Shown: positions 19,555 to 27,580 of the stretch, in pieces
Position numbering within the stretch: the stretch's first letter is position 1
How the letters are laid out: each line of letters starts with the position of its first letter
Assembly: GCF_947493875.1 (NCBI RefSeq)
Contig: NZ_CANLSU010000002.1
Location: forward strand, 62,001 to 126,000
Source of the DNA: an uncultured Marinococcus sp.
GTDB taxonomy: Bacteria > Bacillota > Bacilli > Bacillales > Marinococcaceae
Length of the DNA: 64,000 bases
Direction of reading: 5' to 3'
Translations under genes and position numbers: made by a program
Notes under the pieces: generated by a model
What the model saw: only the letters and a program-made list of their open reading frames with translations
Databases searched by the model: none
Told to the model about the DNA's origin: nothing

Positions 19555-20760
19555 TTAAAGTTCAGCAAGCACTTCTTCAATTCGTTCAGCCGCCCAGTCG
19601 AGATCCTCCTTTGAAATAACGAGCGGCGGCGCGAATCGGATGACAGTTTCGTGTGTTTCTTTACAGAGAATTCCTTTGTCTTTTAACTGCTCACAGCAGG
19701 CACGCGCCGGAATGTCGAGCTCGATGCCGATAAACAGCCCTCTGCCTCTTACTTCTTTAATATGAGGGTTAGTGATAGCAGCGAGTTTTCGTTTGAAATG
19801 CTCTCCGAGTTCGAGTGAACGGGAGGCAAGCTGCTGCTCTTCGATCACTTCAAGAGAAGCAATTGCTACTGCGCAGGCGAGGGGGTTGCCGCCGAACGTA
19901 GATCCGTGGGACCCAGGGGTGAAAACGCCAAGGATATCCTCGTCGGCAGCTACGCATGATATAGGAAAAACGCCGCCGCCGAGTGCTTTTCCAAGAATGT
20001 AGATATCAGGAGTAACCCCCTCCCAGTCGCATGCGAACGTTTTACCGGCGCGCCCGAGGCCGGATTGAATTTCATCGGCGGCAAACAGCACCCGGTGGGT
20101 CCGGCACAGCTCGTACGCCTGCTGCAAAAATCCTTCAGGGGGTATTACAATCCCGGCTTCCCCCTGAATAGGCTCAACCAAAAACCCGGCTGTATGAGGG
20201 GTGATAGCTTTTTCAAGCGCCTTGAGATCTCCATACGGTACGATTTTAATACCCGGGAGCATCGGGCCGAAGCCCCGTTTGTATTCCTCTTCCGAAGAGA
20301 GGGACACAGCGCTCATCGTGCGTCCGTGAAAGTTTCCCTCGCATGCAATAATTTCCGCCCGTCCTTCCGGAATTCCTTTCGTTTCATAGCCCCAGCGGCG
20401 AATCGCTTTGACTGCTGTTTCTACTGCTTCAGCCCCGGTGTTCATGGGAAGCACCATGTTCTTGCTGGTTAAGGCTGACACTTTGTCATAAAAAGGAGCA
20501 AGCTGATCATTATGAAATGCCCGGGAGGTAAGCGTCACCCGGTCAGCCTGGTCTTTCAGGGCGTGAATAATTTTGGGGTGGCGGTGGCCCTGATTGACAG
20601 CAGAGTATGCACTCAGCATGTCAATATAGGAGCGGCCTTCCGGATCCTTCACCCATATGCCCTCCGCTTCAGTAATAACAATAGGAAGCGGTGTATAATT
20701 TCGGGCACCGTGTTTATCGTTTTGATCGATAATCTGACTCGAGGACATTATTTCTGCCAT
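19555..20760 (-). CDS. rocD: Ornithine--oxo-acid aminotransferase
   Basis: PLP enzyme of 401 residues converting ornithine plus 2-oxoglutarate to glutamate semialdehyde and glutamate. It shows the N-terminal [12 protein letters not shown] signature, the substrate loop YSAVNQGH, the [12 protein letters not shown] motif and the PLP lysine in [10 protein letters not shown]. First gene of an operon with rocA, which uses its product. The ATG is preceded by TAGGAGTGG. A canonical -24/-12 promoter at 20797-20813 indicates SigL control and a RocR-type activator, as in B. subtilis; no rocR lies in the window. Confidence 0.94.
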   Translation of the reverse strand: MAEIMSSSQIIDQNDKHGARNYTPLPIVITEAEGIWVKDPEGRSYIDMLSAYSAVNQGHRHPKIIHALKDQADRVTLTSRAFHNDQLAPFYDKVSALTSKNMVLPMNTGAEAVETAVKAIRRWGYETKGIPEGRAEIIACEGNFHGRTMSAVSLSSEEEYKRGFGPMLPGIKIVPYGDLKALEKAITPHTAGFLVEPIQGEAGIVIPPEGFLQQAYELCRTHRVLFAADEIQSGLGRAGKTFACDWEGVTPDIYILGKALGGGVFPISCVAADEDILGVFTPGSHGSTFGGNPLACAVAIASLEVIEEQQLASRSLELGEHFKRKLAAITNPHIKEVRGRGLFIGIELDIPARACCEQLKDKGILCKETHETVIRFAPPLVISKEDLDWAAERIEEVLAEL

Positions 20761-20796
20761 GCATACCCACTCCTAAAGTAAGGTTACTGTAAAAGT

Positions 20797-20813
20797 TGCA
20801 AGAACTGTGCCAA
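20797..20813 (-). promoter_or_regulatory. Sigma-54 (SigL) -24/-12 promoter of rocD-rocA
   Basis: On the minus strand TTGGCAC-N5-TTGCA fits the sigma-54 consensus exactly. It lies about 37-53 bases before the rocD ATG. Confidence 0.88.
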
Positions 20814-20871
20814 CTTCGGAAGAGCCCGCAGCAGGGAGCGGCTGGTGAAAAAGAGTGGGAGATGAAAAAAA

Positions 20872-20923
20872 TTTTGCACTCATTGATTAATTTTTTTGCA
20901 CTTTTTTGAAAATTGAATTGCAG
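20872..20923 (-). promoter_or_regulatory. Candidate enhancer: three TTGCA direct repeats with 22-bp period
   Basis: TTGCA cores have their G at 20876, 20898 and 20920, exactly 22 bases apart; the first two are longer (TTTTGCAC). They lie roughly 85-140 bases upstream of the sigma-54 start point, the usual place for enhancer-binding activators such as RocR. Confidence 0.5.
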
Positions 20924-20990
20924 TAATTATCCACAGAAAAATTCTGAAATAATGGAGGAAATAAAGAATAGATTTTAAATTAGAACATTA

Positions 20991-21006
20991 TGTGAATATT
21001 TTCACA
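20991..21006 (+). promoter_or_regulatory. Rex operator 1 upstream of the lactate permease
   Basis: TGTGAA-N4-TTCACA, a perfect inverted repeat matching the Rex (NADH-sensing repressor) site. It lies just upstream of the -35 element. Confidence 0.75.
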
Positions 21007-21012
21007 AACTTA

Positions 21013-21041
21013 TTGTGTGAACGGATTGCCTAAGGTATGCT
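21013..21041 (+). promoter_or_regulatory. Candidate sigma-A promoter of the lactate permease gene
   Basis: TTGTGT at 21013-21018 and TATGCT at 21036-21041 with 17-base spacing. It is flanked by two Rex-type operators, the second covering the start point. Confidence 0.55.
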
Positions 21042-21069
21042 CTATATGTGAAATGATTCACATATAGAG
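21040..21069 (+). promoter_or_regulatory. Rex operator 2: 13-bp perfect inverted repeat
   Basis: The core TGTGAA-N4-TTCACA is at 21047-21062, inside a longer perfect palindrome with 13-bp arms. It overlaps the likely transcription start of the lactate permease gene. Confidence 0.8.
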
Positions 21070-21092
21070 ATGGAGAGAAGGAAGGGATTTTC

Positions 21093-22700
21093 ATGTTTGT
21101 GGAAACGTACGATCCGTTTCAAAATATTGTTTTTTCTGCTCTGGCGGCTGCCATACCGATTTTGCTGTTTCTGGTATGCTTGACGCTTTTTAAAATGAAA
21201 GGCATCTATGCGGCTCTGCTTACGCTCGGCGTTACCTTTGTAATAGCAATGGGAGTTTTTGGCCTGCCACTTGCGCAGAGCGGCGGAGCAGTGACGGAAG
21301 GAATTGTGCAGGGGCTGTTTCCAATCGGTTATATTATTATCATGGCCGTGTGGCTGTATAAAGTATCAGTCGCTTCGGGGAAATTTCAGACAATCCAAAA
21401 CAGCATCGCTTCAATTTCCGCGGACCAGCGGGTGCAATTATTATTAATAGGTTTTTGTTTTAATGCCTTTCTGGAAGGCGCTGCTGGATTTGGTGTACCA
21501 ATTGCTATTTGTGCCGTGCTTCTCGTTCAACTCGGGTTTCAGCCACTTCAGGCAGCCATGCTTTGCCTGATCGCTAACGGCGCAGCCGGAGCTTTTGGTG
21601 CGATCGGAGTACCGGTTGGTATTATTGATACGCTTCAGCTTGAAGGGGTCACTGCCATGGACGTTTCACAGATGACCGCACTCACGCTTCCGTTAGTAAA
21701 CTTCAGCATTCCGTTCTTACTGATATTTCTTCTGGATGGATTAAAAGGCGTCAAAGAAACTCTCCCGGCGATTTTAGTGACGGCTGTAACATATACGGTG
21801 CTTCAGGCAGTGATTACGATTACTGCTGGTCCTGAGCTTGCCAATATTATTCCTTCCCTGGCAGCGATGGGGGCTCTTGCTATTCTCCAGCGGTTCTGGC
21901 GTCCGATTAATATTTTCCGCCTTGATGGTAACGTGTACGTGCAGGCTGAACCGAAAGCGAAAGGGTCGTGGAGAAAGGTAGTGTTTGCCTGGTCGCCGTT
22001 TTACCTGCTGACGATTTTTATCATGATATGGAGCTTTCCGGGATTTAAAGCACTTTTTGAAGACAATGGCATGCTTTCCCCTGCGGTGCTTGGTTTTATT
22101 CTTCCTGGAACATACAGCAGCTCCGCGGGCCAGGGAATTGTATTTAACCTGAACTTTATCGGGGCTACAGGTACAGCGATTCTGCTGGCGGTGCTCGTCA
22201 CAGTGCTGTTTGCCAAAAATATGAGCTGGTCCAGGGCGCAGGCAGAATTAATGCAGACGGTAAAAGAGCTGTGGCTGCCCATCGTCACCATTTGTGCCAT
22301 TCTTGCAGTAGCTAAGCTTGCTACCTATGGCGGGCTGACAATGGCTATGGGGGAAGCGGCTGCTATGACAGGAAACATTTTCCCGTTTCTCTCACCGGTG
22401 CTTGGCTGGATTGGAGTATTTATGACAGGATCGGTCGTAAATAATAATACACTTTTTGCTTCTATTCAAACAACGGCTGCCTCGGGAGTCGGTGTCGACG
22501 GGGCGCTTCTGGTAGCGGCGAACACAGCCGGGGGCGTAATGGCGAAGCTCATCTCTCCGCAGTCCATTGCCATTGCGACTGCCGCTGTAGGACAGACAGG
22601 TCAGGAAGGGCAATTAATGAAAATGACGCTTAAATACAGCCTGTACCTTTTGTTATTTGTCTGCCTGTGGACCTTTGGTCTAAGTCTATTTATTCATTAA
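21093..22700 (+). CDS. lctP: L-lactate permease
   Basis: Lactate:proton symporter of the LctP family, 535 residues with about 13 membrane helices. Family motifs include the NAFLEGAAGFGVPIAI loop, ANGAAGAFGAIGVPVG and the C-terminal VNNNTLFASIQTTAA stretch. It would import or export lactate at the plasma membrane. No ldh lies next to it, unlike the B. subtilis ldh-lctP operon, but control by NADH through Rex is retained as judged by two perfect operators. GAAGG precedes the ATG. Confidence 0.93.
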   Translation: MFVETYDPFQNIVFSALAAAIPILLFLVCLTLFKMKGIYAALLTLGVTFVIAMGVFGLPLAQSGGAVTEGIVQGLFPIGYIIIMAVWLYKVSVASGKFQTIQNSIASISADQRVQLLLIGFCFNAFLEGAAGFGVPIAICAVLLVQLGFQPLQAAMLCLIANGAAGAFGAIGVPVGIIDTLQLEGVTAMDVSQMTALTLPLVNFSIPFLLIFLLDGLKGVKETLPAILVTAVTYTVLQAVITITAGPELANIIPSLAAMGALAILQRFWRPINIFRLDGNVYVQAEPKAKGSWRKVVFAWSPFYLLTIFIMIWSFPGFKALFEDNGMLSPAVLGFILPGTYSSSAGQGIVFNLNFIGATGTAILLAVLVTVLFAKNMSWSRAQAELMQTVKELWLPIVTICAILAVAKLATYGGLTMAMGEAAAMTGNIFPFLSPVLGWIGVFMTGSVVNNNTLFASIQTTAASGVGVDGALLVAANTAGGVMAKLISPQSIAIATAAVGQTGQEGQLMKMTLKYSLYLLLFVCLWTFGLSLFIH

Positions 22701-22729
22701 ATCGGTTAGGCGAAATAAAAAAACACAGC

Positions 22730-22763
22730 AAAAAGGACCGGCTTTTCAGCTTCGGTCCTTTTT
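22730..22763. terminator. Bidirectional terminator between lctP and the EAL gene
   Basis: A 10-bp or longer stem (AAAAGGACCG with CGGTCCTTTT) with T runs on both strands. The EAL gene's stop codon lies in its loop. Confidence 0.88.
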
Positions 22764-23834
22764 ATTTCCCGGGCAATAAACAAGTTCATTCTGATCAGCC
22801 TGAAATGGGAGGGCTGCTTTTGGTTCTCCAATCAAGTATCCCTGGGCCAGGTCAAACCCAAGTTCGCGCACACAGTTTAATTCTTCAGAACGCTCGATTC
22901 CCTCGGCCAGTGTAATAATACCGTGGCTCCCCGCGCGTGAAATGATTTTTTCCAGCCGCTGCTGCTTTTTAAGTTCCCGATCACAATAGTCGACAAGCGA
23001 ACGGTCGATTTTTACGTAATGCGGCTGGAGCTCCTCCATAACGTCAATCGTCGAGTAGCCTGCCCCGAGATCATCTAGAGCTACGCGTACACCGTGCGAT
23101 TGAAAGATTTGAAAAATACGAAGCAGGTGTTCGAGATTATCAAACTTCTCTGTTTCCACCACTTCAAACACAAGGTCCTTCGTGGAAATACCTAAGCTCC
23201 GGGCTGTGGCAAATGTAGAAAGCAGACAGTGATCGGGATCATAGATTGAAGAGGGCAGAAAGTTAATAAACCGTTTGATGCCAGGCTTTAAATATTTGGC
23301 ACTTGTTTTAATAGACGCGATGCGCGCCCGATTGTCTAAAAGCGACTGCAGACCGCTCTGCTGGGAGAAAGAAAACAGCTGATCCGGCCGGAACTGGGCA
23401 GCTTCTGCCTGCGAACGCATGAGGAATTCGTATCCCATTACTTCACCGGTATTCAATTGAATAATCGGCTGCATGTGGTGAGTAAACTGCTGATTATTGA
23501 TAACGGTCATGAATGAGGGACGGGAAATCCGTTCTTTCAGCTGAGGAAAATTAATCATGTTTGCATGAGCCTGTTGATCTTTATCTGTCCAGGCACCTTT
23601 TAACCCGGCTAGGTCTTCGGGAAGGGCACGTTCAATGAAATCCAGAAAAGGACTGAGTGTCTGGACAGCAGAATAGTAATAATAAAGCGTATTATCCTGA
23701 ATGCAGGAATTGTAACCGTTCTGGAGCATATGATAACGAAGCTCACGGAGCACACTGAAGGATGTATGAGTGAACAACAGATACCCGGAAGATTCCAAAG
23801 CAGGCAGTGCTGTGCAACTGGAGCATTGATTCAT
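22746..23834 (-). CDS. EAL-domain protein with a Cys-containing N-terminal region
   Basis: Cytosolic protein of 362 residues. Residues 1 to about 105 are of unrecognised type and start with CSSC; residues about 110-345 form an EAL domain. The signature is GYEFLMR (EFL in place of EAL), with NFLPSS, EVVETE, ALDDLGAGYS, YVKIDRSLV and AEGIE intact, so metal-dependent c-di-GMP phosphodiesterase activity is likely. There is no GGDEF domain and no membrane segment. The N-terminal CxxC could bind a metal or sense redox, which is only an inference. Monocistronic. Confidence 0.85.
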   Translation of the reverse strand: MNQCSSCTALPALESSGYLLFTHTSFSVLRELRYHMLQNGYNSCIQDNTLYYYYSAVQTLSPFLDFIERALPEDLAGLKGAWTDKDQQAHANMINFPQLKERISRPSFMTVINNQQFTHHMQPIIQLNTGEVMGYEFLMRSQAEAAQFRPDQLFSFSQQSGLQSLLDNRARIASIKTSAKYLKPGIKRFINFLPSSIYDPDHCLLSTFATARSLGISTKDLVFEVVETEKFDNLEHLLRIFQIFQSHGVRVALDDLGAGYSTIDVMEELQPHYVKIDRSLVDYCDRELKKQQRLEKIISRAGSHGIITLAEGIERSEELNCVRELGFDLAQGYLIGEPKAALPFQADQNELVYCPGNKKDRS

Positions 23835-23927
23835 GATCTTAGGTCCTCCTATTCAAAACGTACGCTTGTATAGCTTTATTTCTCTCTATTTTATCGGGTT
23901 CCAAAAGAAATTGTTGAAAAAAACATA

Positions 23928-23963
23928 AAAAAAAACAGAGAAAAGGAGGATTTCCTTTCTCTG
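23928..23963 (-). terminator. Terminator of the BCCT transporter gene
   Basis: Stem 23936-23947 with 23953-23963 (one bulge), followed on the minus strand by a long T run. Confidence 0.85.
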
Positions 23964-23970
23964 CAGCGTA

Positions 23971-25545
23971 TTACTGTGCTTCTTTTTTTGTTTCACTTTC
24001 TATGGAAGAGGAGGCTGTAATTCCCTGATTTTGTGCCATTGCTTTGGCTGCTTTCGGCGCGAGCCAGAGTGTTGGCAGCAGAATAAGGGAAACAGGGACG
24101 GCTGTTACTACAATAAATGACTGCAGGGCGTCCACACTTCCTTCACCGATAAACAACAGACAGGCAGCTACGGCTCCCATAATAACCACCCAGAATACAC
24201 GAATGGCAGGATGAGGCTCTTCGCTGTCACTGACTACAATTGAAATTGTGTAGGACATAGAATCCGTCGTAGTCACCACAAAAAGAATAGTGACTAATAG
24301 AAAGCAGAAGGCGATAAAGGTTCCGAGCGGCAGCTGCTGTACGATAGCCATCATCGAAGCTGGCATGCCTGATTCAAACAGGGCGTCTGAAACTGATCCC
24401 GGATTATTTAATTCATAAAAGATGCCCGAGCCGCCAACGATGGTAAACCAGAAGTTTGTTACGAGCGGGGCGATAATAGACACGGCGAGGATCAGCTGCC
24501 GGATCGTTCTGCCACGGGAAATTCTCGTGATGAAAATAGCCATCATCGGCCCATAGCCTAAAAACCATCCCCAGAAAAAGACCGTCCATAAACCGAGCCA
24601 CTCATTGCTTCCGCGAAAGCTGCTCATCTGTGCAAATTCCTGCGTGTACACTCCAAATGAAGAGATAAAGGCGTCTAAAATGAAACCGCCCGGACCAATA
24701 AGCAATATAAATAAAATCAAAACGATCGTAAACCATACGTTAAACCGGCTCAAAAGCTGAATCCCTTTATGAATACCGGTGACGGCGGATATAGAAGCAA
24801 TAGCTACAAGCCCGGCAATAATCATAAACTGGGTCGGGTAATTATTGGGGATCCCCATGAGGGTCTCAAAACCGTAGCCTGCCTGAGTGCCTAAAAAGCC
24901 AATAGGACCAATAGTACCGGCAGCGACCGAAACGATCGAACACACATCCACGATGGTACCAAGCGGACTGTGAACAGCGATTTTTTCGCCGAAGACCGGA
25001 TAAAGGAGCGTCCGCGGACGAAGAGGCATGCCTTTATCATAATGAGCATGCATTAACACTATGGTGCTCAGTGTTCCGAGAATAGCCCAGGCGAGAAAGC
25101 CCCAGTGTAGAAAGCTTTGAGCGAGCGCAGGCTGTACTGCTTCGGAGGAGCTGCTTTCAAGCCCGGAGAATACCGGGGGAAGATCCATAAAATGATAAAT
25201 AGGCTCCGCTGCGGCCCAGAAAACACCACCGCCAGCCAGCAGGGTACACATAATGATGGAAAGCCATTTAAAATAGCTGAATTCCGGTACGGCTAAATTT
25301 CCAAGGCGTACATGTCCGTATTTCGAAAAGCCGATGTAGAGTCCGATGAAAAAAGTGGCAAGTAAAAGAATCTGCCAAAAGGCTCCGAAAAAGACAACAG
25401 CCCAGTTAAAGGTGGTCGTGACAAACTGGCCGACAGCTCCAGCGTTAATAAGAGAAAAAACGACAAATAAAATCAACAGTCCACCGCTTAAAAGCGTGAC
25501 CGGCCAGTCATTGTTTTTCCAATGATTTGGGGGTTGTGAAGACAC
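23971..25545 (-). CDS. BCCT-family osmolyte/quaternary-amine transporter
   Basis: Twelve-helix carrier of 524 residues in the betaine/carnitine/choline family. The family signature around TM8 reads WTVFFWGWFLGYGP followed by FITRISRGRTIRQ. The Trp-box differs from the WxWWISWSPF of well-known betaine carriers, and TM3 has AGGGVFWAAAEP rather than the GMGIG motif of Na+-coupled glycine-betaine carriers. A compatible solute or related zwitterion is likely, but the substrate and coupling ion are open. The GTG start follows AGTAGGA. A 22-bp palindrome lies about 200 bases upstream. Confidence 0.88.
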   Translation of the reverse strand: MSSQPPNHWKNNDWPVTLLSGGLLILFVVFSLINAGAVGQFVTTTFNWAVVFFGAFWQILLLATFFIGLYIGFSKYGHVRLGNLAVPEFSYFKWLSIIMCTLLAGGGVFWAAAEPIYHFMDLPPVFSGLESSSSEAVQPALAQSFLHWGFLAWAILGTLSTIVLMHAHYDKGMPLRPRTLLYPVFGEKIAVHSPLGTIVDVCSIVSVAAGTIGPIGFLGTQAGYGFETLMGIPNNYPTQFMIIAGLVAIASISAVTGIHKGIQLLSRFNVWFTIVLILFILLIGPGGFILDAFISSFGVYTQEFAQMSSFRGSNEWLGLWTVFFWGWFLGYGPMMAIFITRISRGRTIRQLILAVSIIAPLVTNFWFTIVGGSGIFYELNNPGSVSDALFESGMPASMMAIVQQLPLGTFIAFCFLLVTILFVVTTTDSMSYTISIVVSDSEEPHPAIRVFWVVIMGAVAACLLFIGEGSVDALQSFIVVTAVPVSLILLPTLWLAPKAAKAMAQNQGITASSSIESETKKEAQ

Positions 25546-25743
25546 AAATATTCCTACTTTCTTTTATATATGGAGTAAAGATTTATGCAGGCAGAGAAAC
25601 GCCGGGACAGGGGGAGCGGTTTTCAGCAGCCGGACACAAAGAACATATCTTAGTAGAACCGATGGGCTTCGTCAATAAAAAAGCCCACAATTTTAGTAAA
25701 AGCCTTGGCTTTGAAGGTGAAAAATCACTTTTTAATAGTTCCT

Positions 25744-25765
25744 CCTTCTGTATTAATACAGAAGG
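25744..25765. repeat. 22-bp perfect palindrome, possible operator
   Basis: CCTTCTGTATT and its exact reverse complement meet with no spacer. It sits between two divergent genes, about 200 bases from each start. Whether it is an operator or an RNA hairpin is not clear. Confidence 0.5.
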
Positions 25766-25870
25766 GATTTGAAGAATAGTTTATTTAAAAGAGAAAAACT
25801 ATTTAAACAAGGGATGCGGAGCCTCTATTAAAGAAGGAAATAAAAATTTCAAAAAATTATTATAAAACAG

Positions 25871-25899
25871 TTGACGAAAAATACATACTGTTATAATAT
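25871..25899 (+). promoter_or_regulatory. Promoter of the isocitrate lyase gene with shared ACTGTTATAATA element
   Basis: TTGACG (25871-25876) and an extended -10 TGTTATAAT (TATAAT 25892-25897, spacing 15; or TAATAT 25894-25899, spacing 17). ACTGTTATAATA (25887-25898) recurs before malate synthase. An inverted copy TATAACAG follows at 25923-25930, just past the likely start, as expected for a repressor site. Confidence 0.6.
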
Positions 25900-25984
25900 A
25901 GTCTCAACAAAGCAAATTGTACTATAACAGAAAGCGCAGCTGCATTTCCAATTTGTTTAATCTGAAGAAAAAGGAGAGAGACAT

Positions 25985-27268
25985 ATGATTCGTCAGGAAG
26001 ATGTAAAGCAGATGGAAGAAGCCTGGGAGAACGAGGAACGGTGGAAAGGGATTACACGCCCCTACTCGGCAGAGGATGTGCTGAAGCTTCGTGGCTCGAT
26101 CAAAGTAGAATATACACTCGCTGATATGGGAGCAAATCGTCTTTGGAATTTAATGCAGGAGGACCCGTTCGTCCGGGCGCTTGGTGCCCTTACAGGCAAT
26201 CAGGCTGTACAGCAGGTGAAAGCAGGATTGAAAGCAATTTATTTAAGCGGCTGGCAGGTTGCCGCTGACGCTAACCTCTCCGGCCATATGTATCCGGATC
26301 AGAGCTTATATCCCGCCAACAGTGTTCCGCACGTAGTGCAGCGTATCAACCAGGCACTGCAGCGGGCGGATCAGATTGAACATCTCGAAGGAAACGATGA
26401 AACAAACTTTTTTGCTCCAATCGTAGCTGACGGAGAAGCAGGATTTGGCGGCCGGCTGAACGTGTTTGAATTAACCAAATCGATGATCGAGGCAGGAGCC
26501 GCGGGTGTTCATTTTGAAGACCAGCTTGCATCCGAAAAGAAGTGCGGTCACCTGGGCGGAAAGGTATTAATACCGACAAGCACGGCTATTCAAAATCTCA
26601 TTTCGGCAAGACTTGCAGCAGACGTGATGGGAGTGCCGACAATTATCGTGGCCAGAACCGATGCAAACGCGGCCGATCTGCTTACAAGCGACATCGACGC
26701 CTATGATCACTCATTTATCCGAAGCAACGAACGGACCGAGGAAGGCTTTTACCGCACAAACAACGGGCTGGACCAGGCGATTGCAAGGGGACTTGCTTAC
26801 GCACCGTACGCCGATCTTGTCTGGTGCGAAACCTCTGAACCAAACCTTGAGGAAGCACAGAAATTTGCAGATGCGATTCACGAAAAATTCCCGGGAAAAA
26901 TGCTTGCCTACAATTGCTCGCCTTCCTTTAACTGGAAAGCAAAGCTGAGTGACGAAGAAATTGAAACCTTCCAGGAGCGGCTTGGCGAGATGGGCTACAA
27001 GTTTCAGTTTGTTACTCTGGCCGGCTTCCATGCTCTTAACAACAGCATGTTTGAACTGGCTGGCGGCTATAAAGAACGCGGCATGGGAGCTTATTCCGAG
27101 CTTCAGCAAAAGGAATTTGCCAACGAAGACCATGGCTACACAGCAACGCGTCACCAACGTGAGGTTGGTACAGGATACTTCGACCAGGTAGCAACTACCA
27201 TTTCAAGCGGAAAATCATCCACGACAGCGATGAAGGGATCGACAGAATCGAGTCAGTTCAGCCGTTAA
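25985..27268 (+). CDS. aceA: Isocitrate lyase
   Basis: Glyoxylate-shunt enzyme of 427 residues that splits isocitrate into succinate and glyoxylate. The catalytic KKCGH motif has Cys187; other conserved parts are [25 protein letters not shown] and YNCSPSFNW. Length is normal for bacterial enzymes. AAGGAGAGAG precedes the ATG. Malate synthase G lies nearby in opposite orientation and shares a promoter element. Together they allow growth on acetate or fatty acids. Confidence 0.96.
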   Translation: MIRQEDVKQMEEAWENEERWKGITRPYSAEDVLKLRGSIKVEYTLADMGANRLWNLMQEDPFVRALGALTGNQAVQQVKAGLKAIYLSGWQVAADANLSGHMYPDQSLYPANSVPHVVQRINQALQRADQIEHLEGNDETNFFAPIVADGEAGFGGRLNVFELTKSMIEAGAAGVHFEDQLASEKKCGHLGGKVLIPTSTAIQNLISARLAADVMGVPTIIVARTDANAADLLTSDIDAYDHSFIRSNERTEEGFYRTNNGLDQAIARGLAYAPYADLVWCETSEPNLEEAQKFADAIHEKFPGKMLAYNCSPSFNWKAKLSDEEIETFQERLGEMGYKFQFVTLAGFHALNNSMFELAGGYKERGMGAYSELQQKEFANEDHGYTATRHQREVGTGYFDQVATTISSGKSSTTAMKGSTESSQFSR

Positions 27269-27298
27269 TTATTAAAAAATCATGAGGAGGTTTTTCCA

Positions 27299-27433
27299 AT
27301 GAGAGAAACGACGATGGAGTATCAAAGAGAAATACCGACAATGATTTGCAGCGACTGCGGAAGCGAAATGACAGAGCATCAGGAAACACCAATGATCCAG
27401 TGTGATCACTGCTTAAGCAAAATCGAAGAATAG
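27299..27433 (+). CDS. Small zinc-ribbon protein (YhfH-like)
   Basis: A 44-residue protein translated from GAGGAGG eight bases upstream of its ATG. It has two CxxC knuckles (ICSDCG and QCDHCL) spaced 15 residues apart, the pattern of small zinc ribbons such as YhfH of Bacillus, which it resembles in size and layout. It begins 30 bases after the isocitrate lyase stop and is followed by the operon terminator, so the two are co-transcribed. The function is unknown. Confidence 0.75.
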   Translation: MRETTMEYQREIPTMICSDCGSEMTEHQETPMIQCDHCLSKIEE

Positions 27434-27446
27434 CAGAAAAGATACG

Positions 27447-27483
27447 GCCGGTGCCCCGCGTTACAGCAGGGCGCCGGCTTTTT
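27447..27483 (+). terminator. Terminator of the aceA operon
   Basis: GC-rich 10-bp stem (27447-27456 with 27469-27478) followed by five T residues. Confidence 0.9.
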
Positions 27484-27524
27484 CTGTATACATATGTAAT
27501 AGAACGGCCTGAATGCGGGTGTGC

Positions 27525-27566
27525 AAAAAAGACCCTCAGGCTTTCCGCTTTAGGGAAAGCCTGAGG
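27525..27566 (-). terminator. Terminator of the malate synthase gene
   Basis: Perfect 13-bp stem (27534-27546 with 27554-27566) followed on the minus strand by a T run. Confidence 0.9.
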
Positions 27567-27580
27567 ATGGAGAAAGGAGG

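Larger units (their letters stand above)
25546..25984. other. Divergent regulatory region between BCCT and isocitrate lyase genes
   Basis: About 440 bases with no convincing gene. It holds a 22-bp perfect palindrome and the isocitrate lyase promoter with its shared element. A small open frame at 25527-25772 has no ribosome site and overlaps the BCCT start. Confidence 0.6.

Noticed and set aside
20930-20957. CodY-like box between rocD and the lactate permease
   Set aside because: About five mismatches to the 15-base consensus; not convincing in AT-rich DNA.
25527-25772. 81-residue plus-strand open frame before aceA
   Set aside because: Overlaps the BCCT start, ends in the palindrome, no ribosome site, no recognisable domain.
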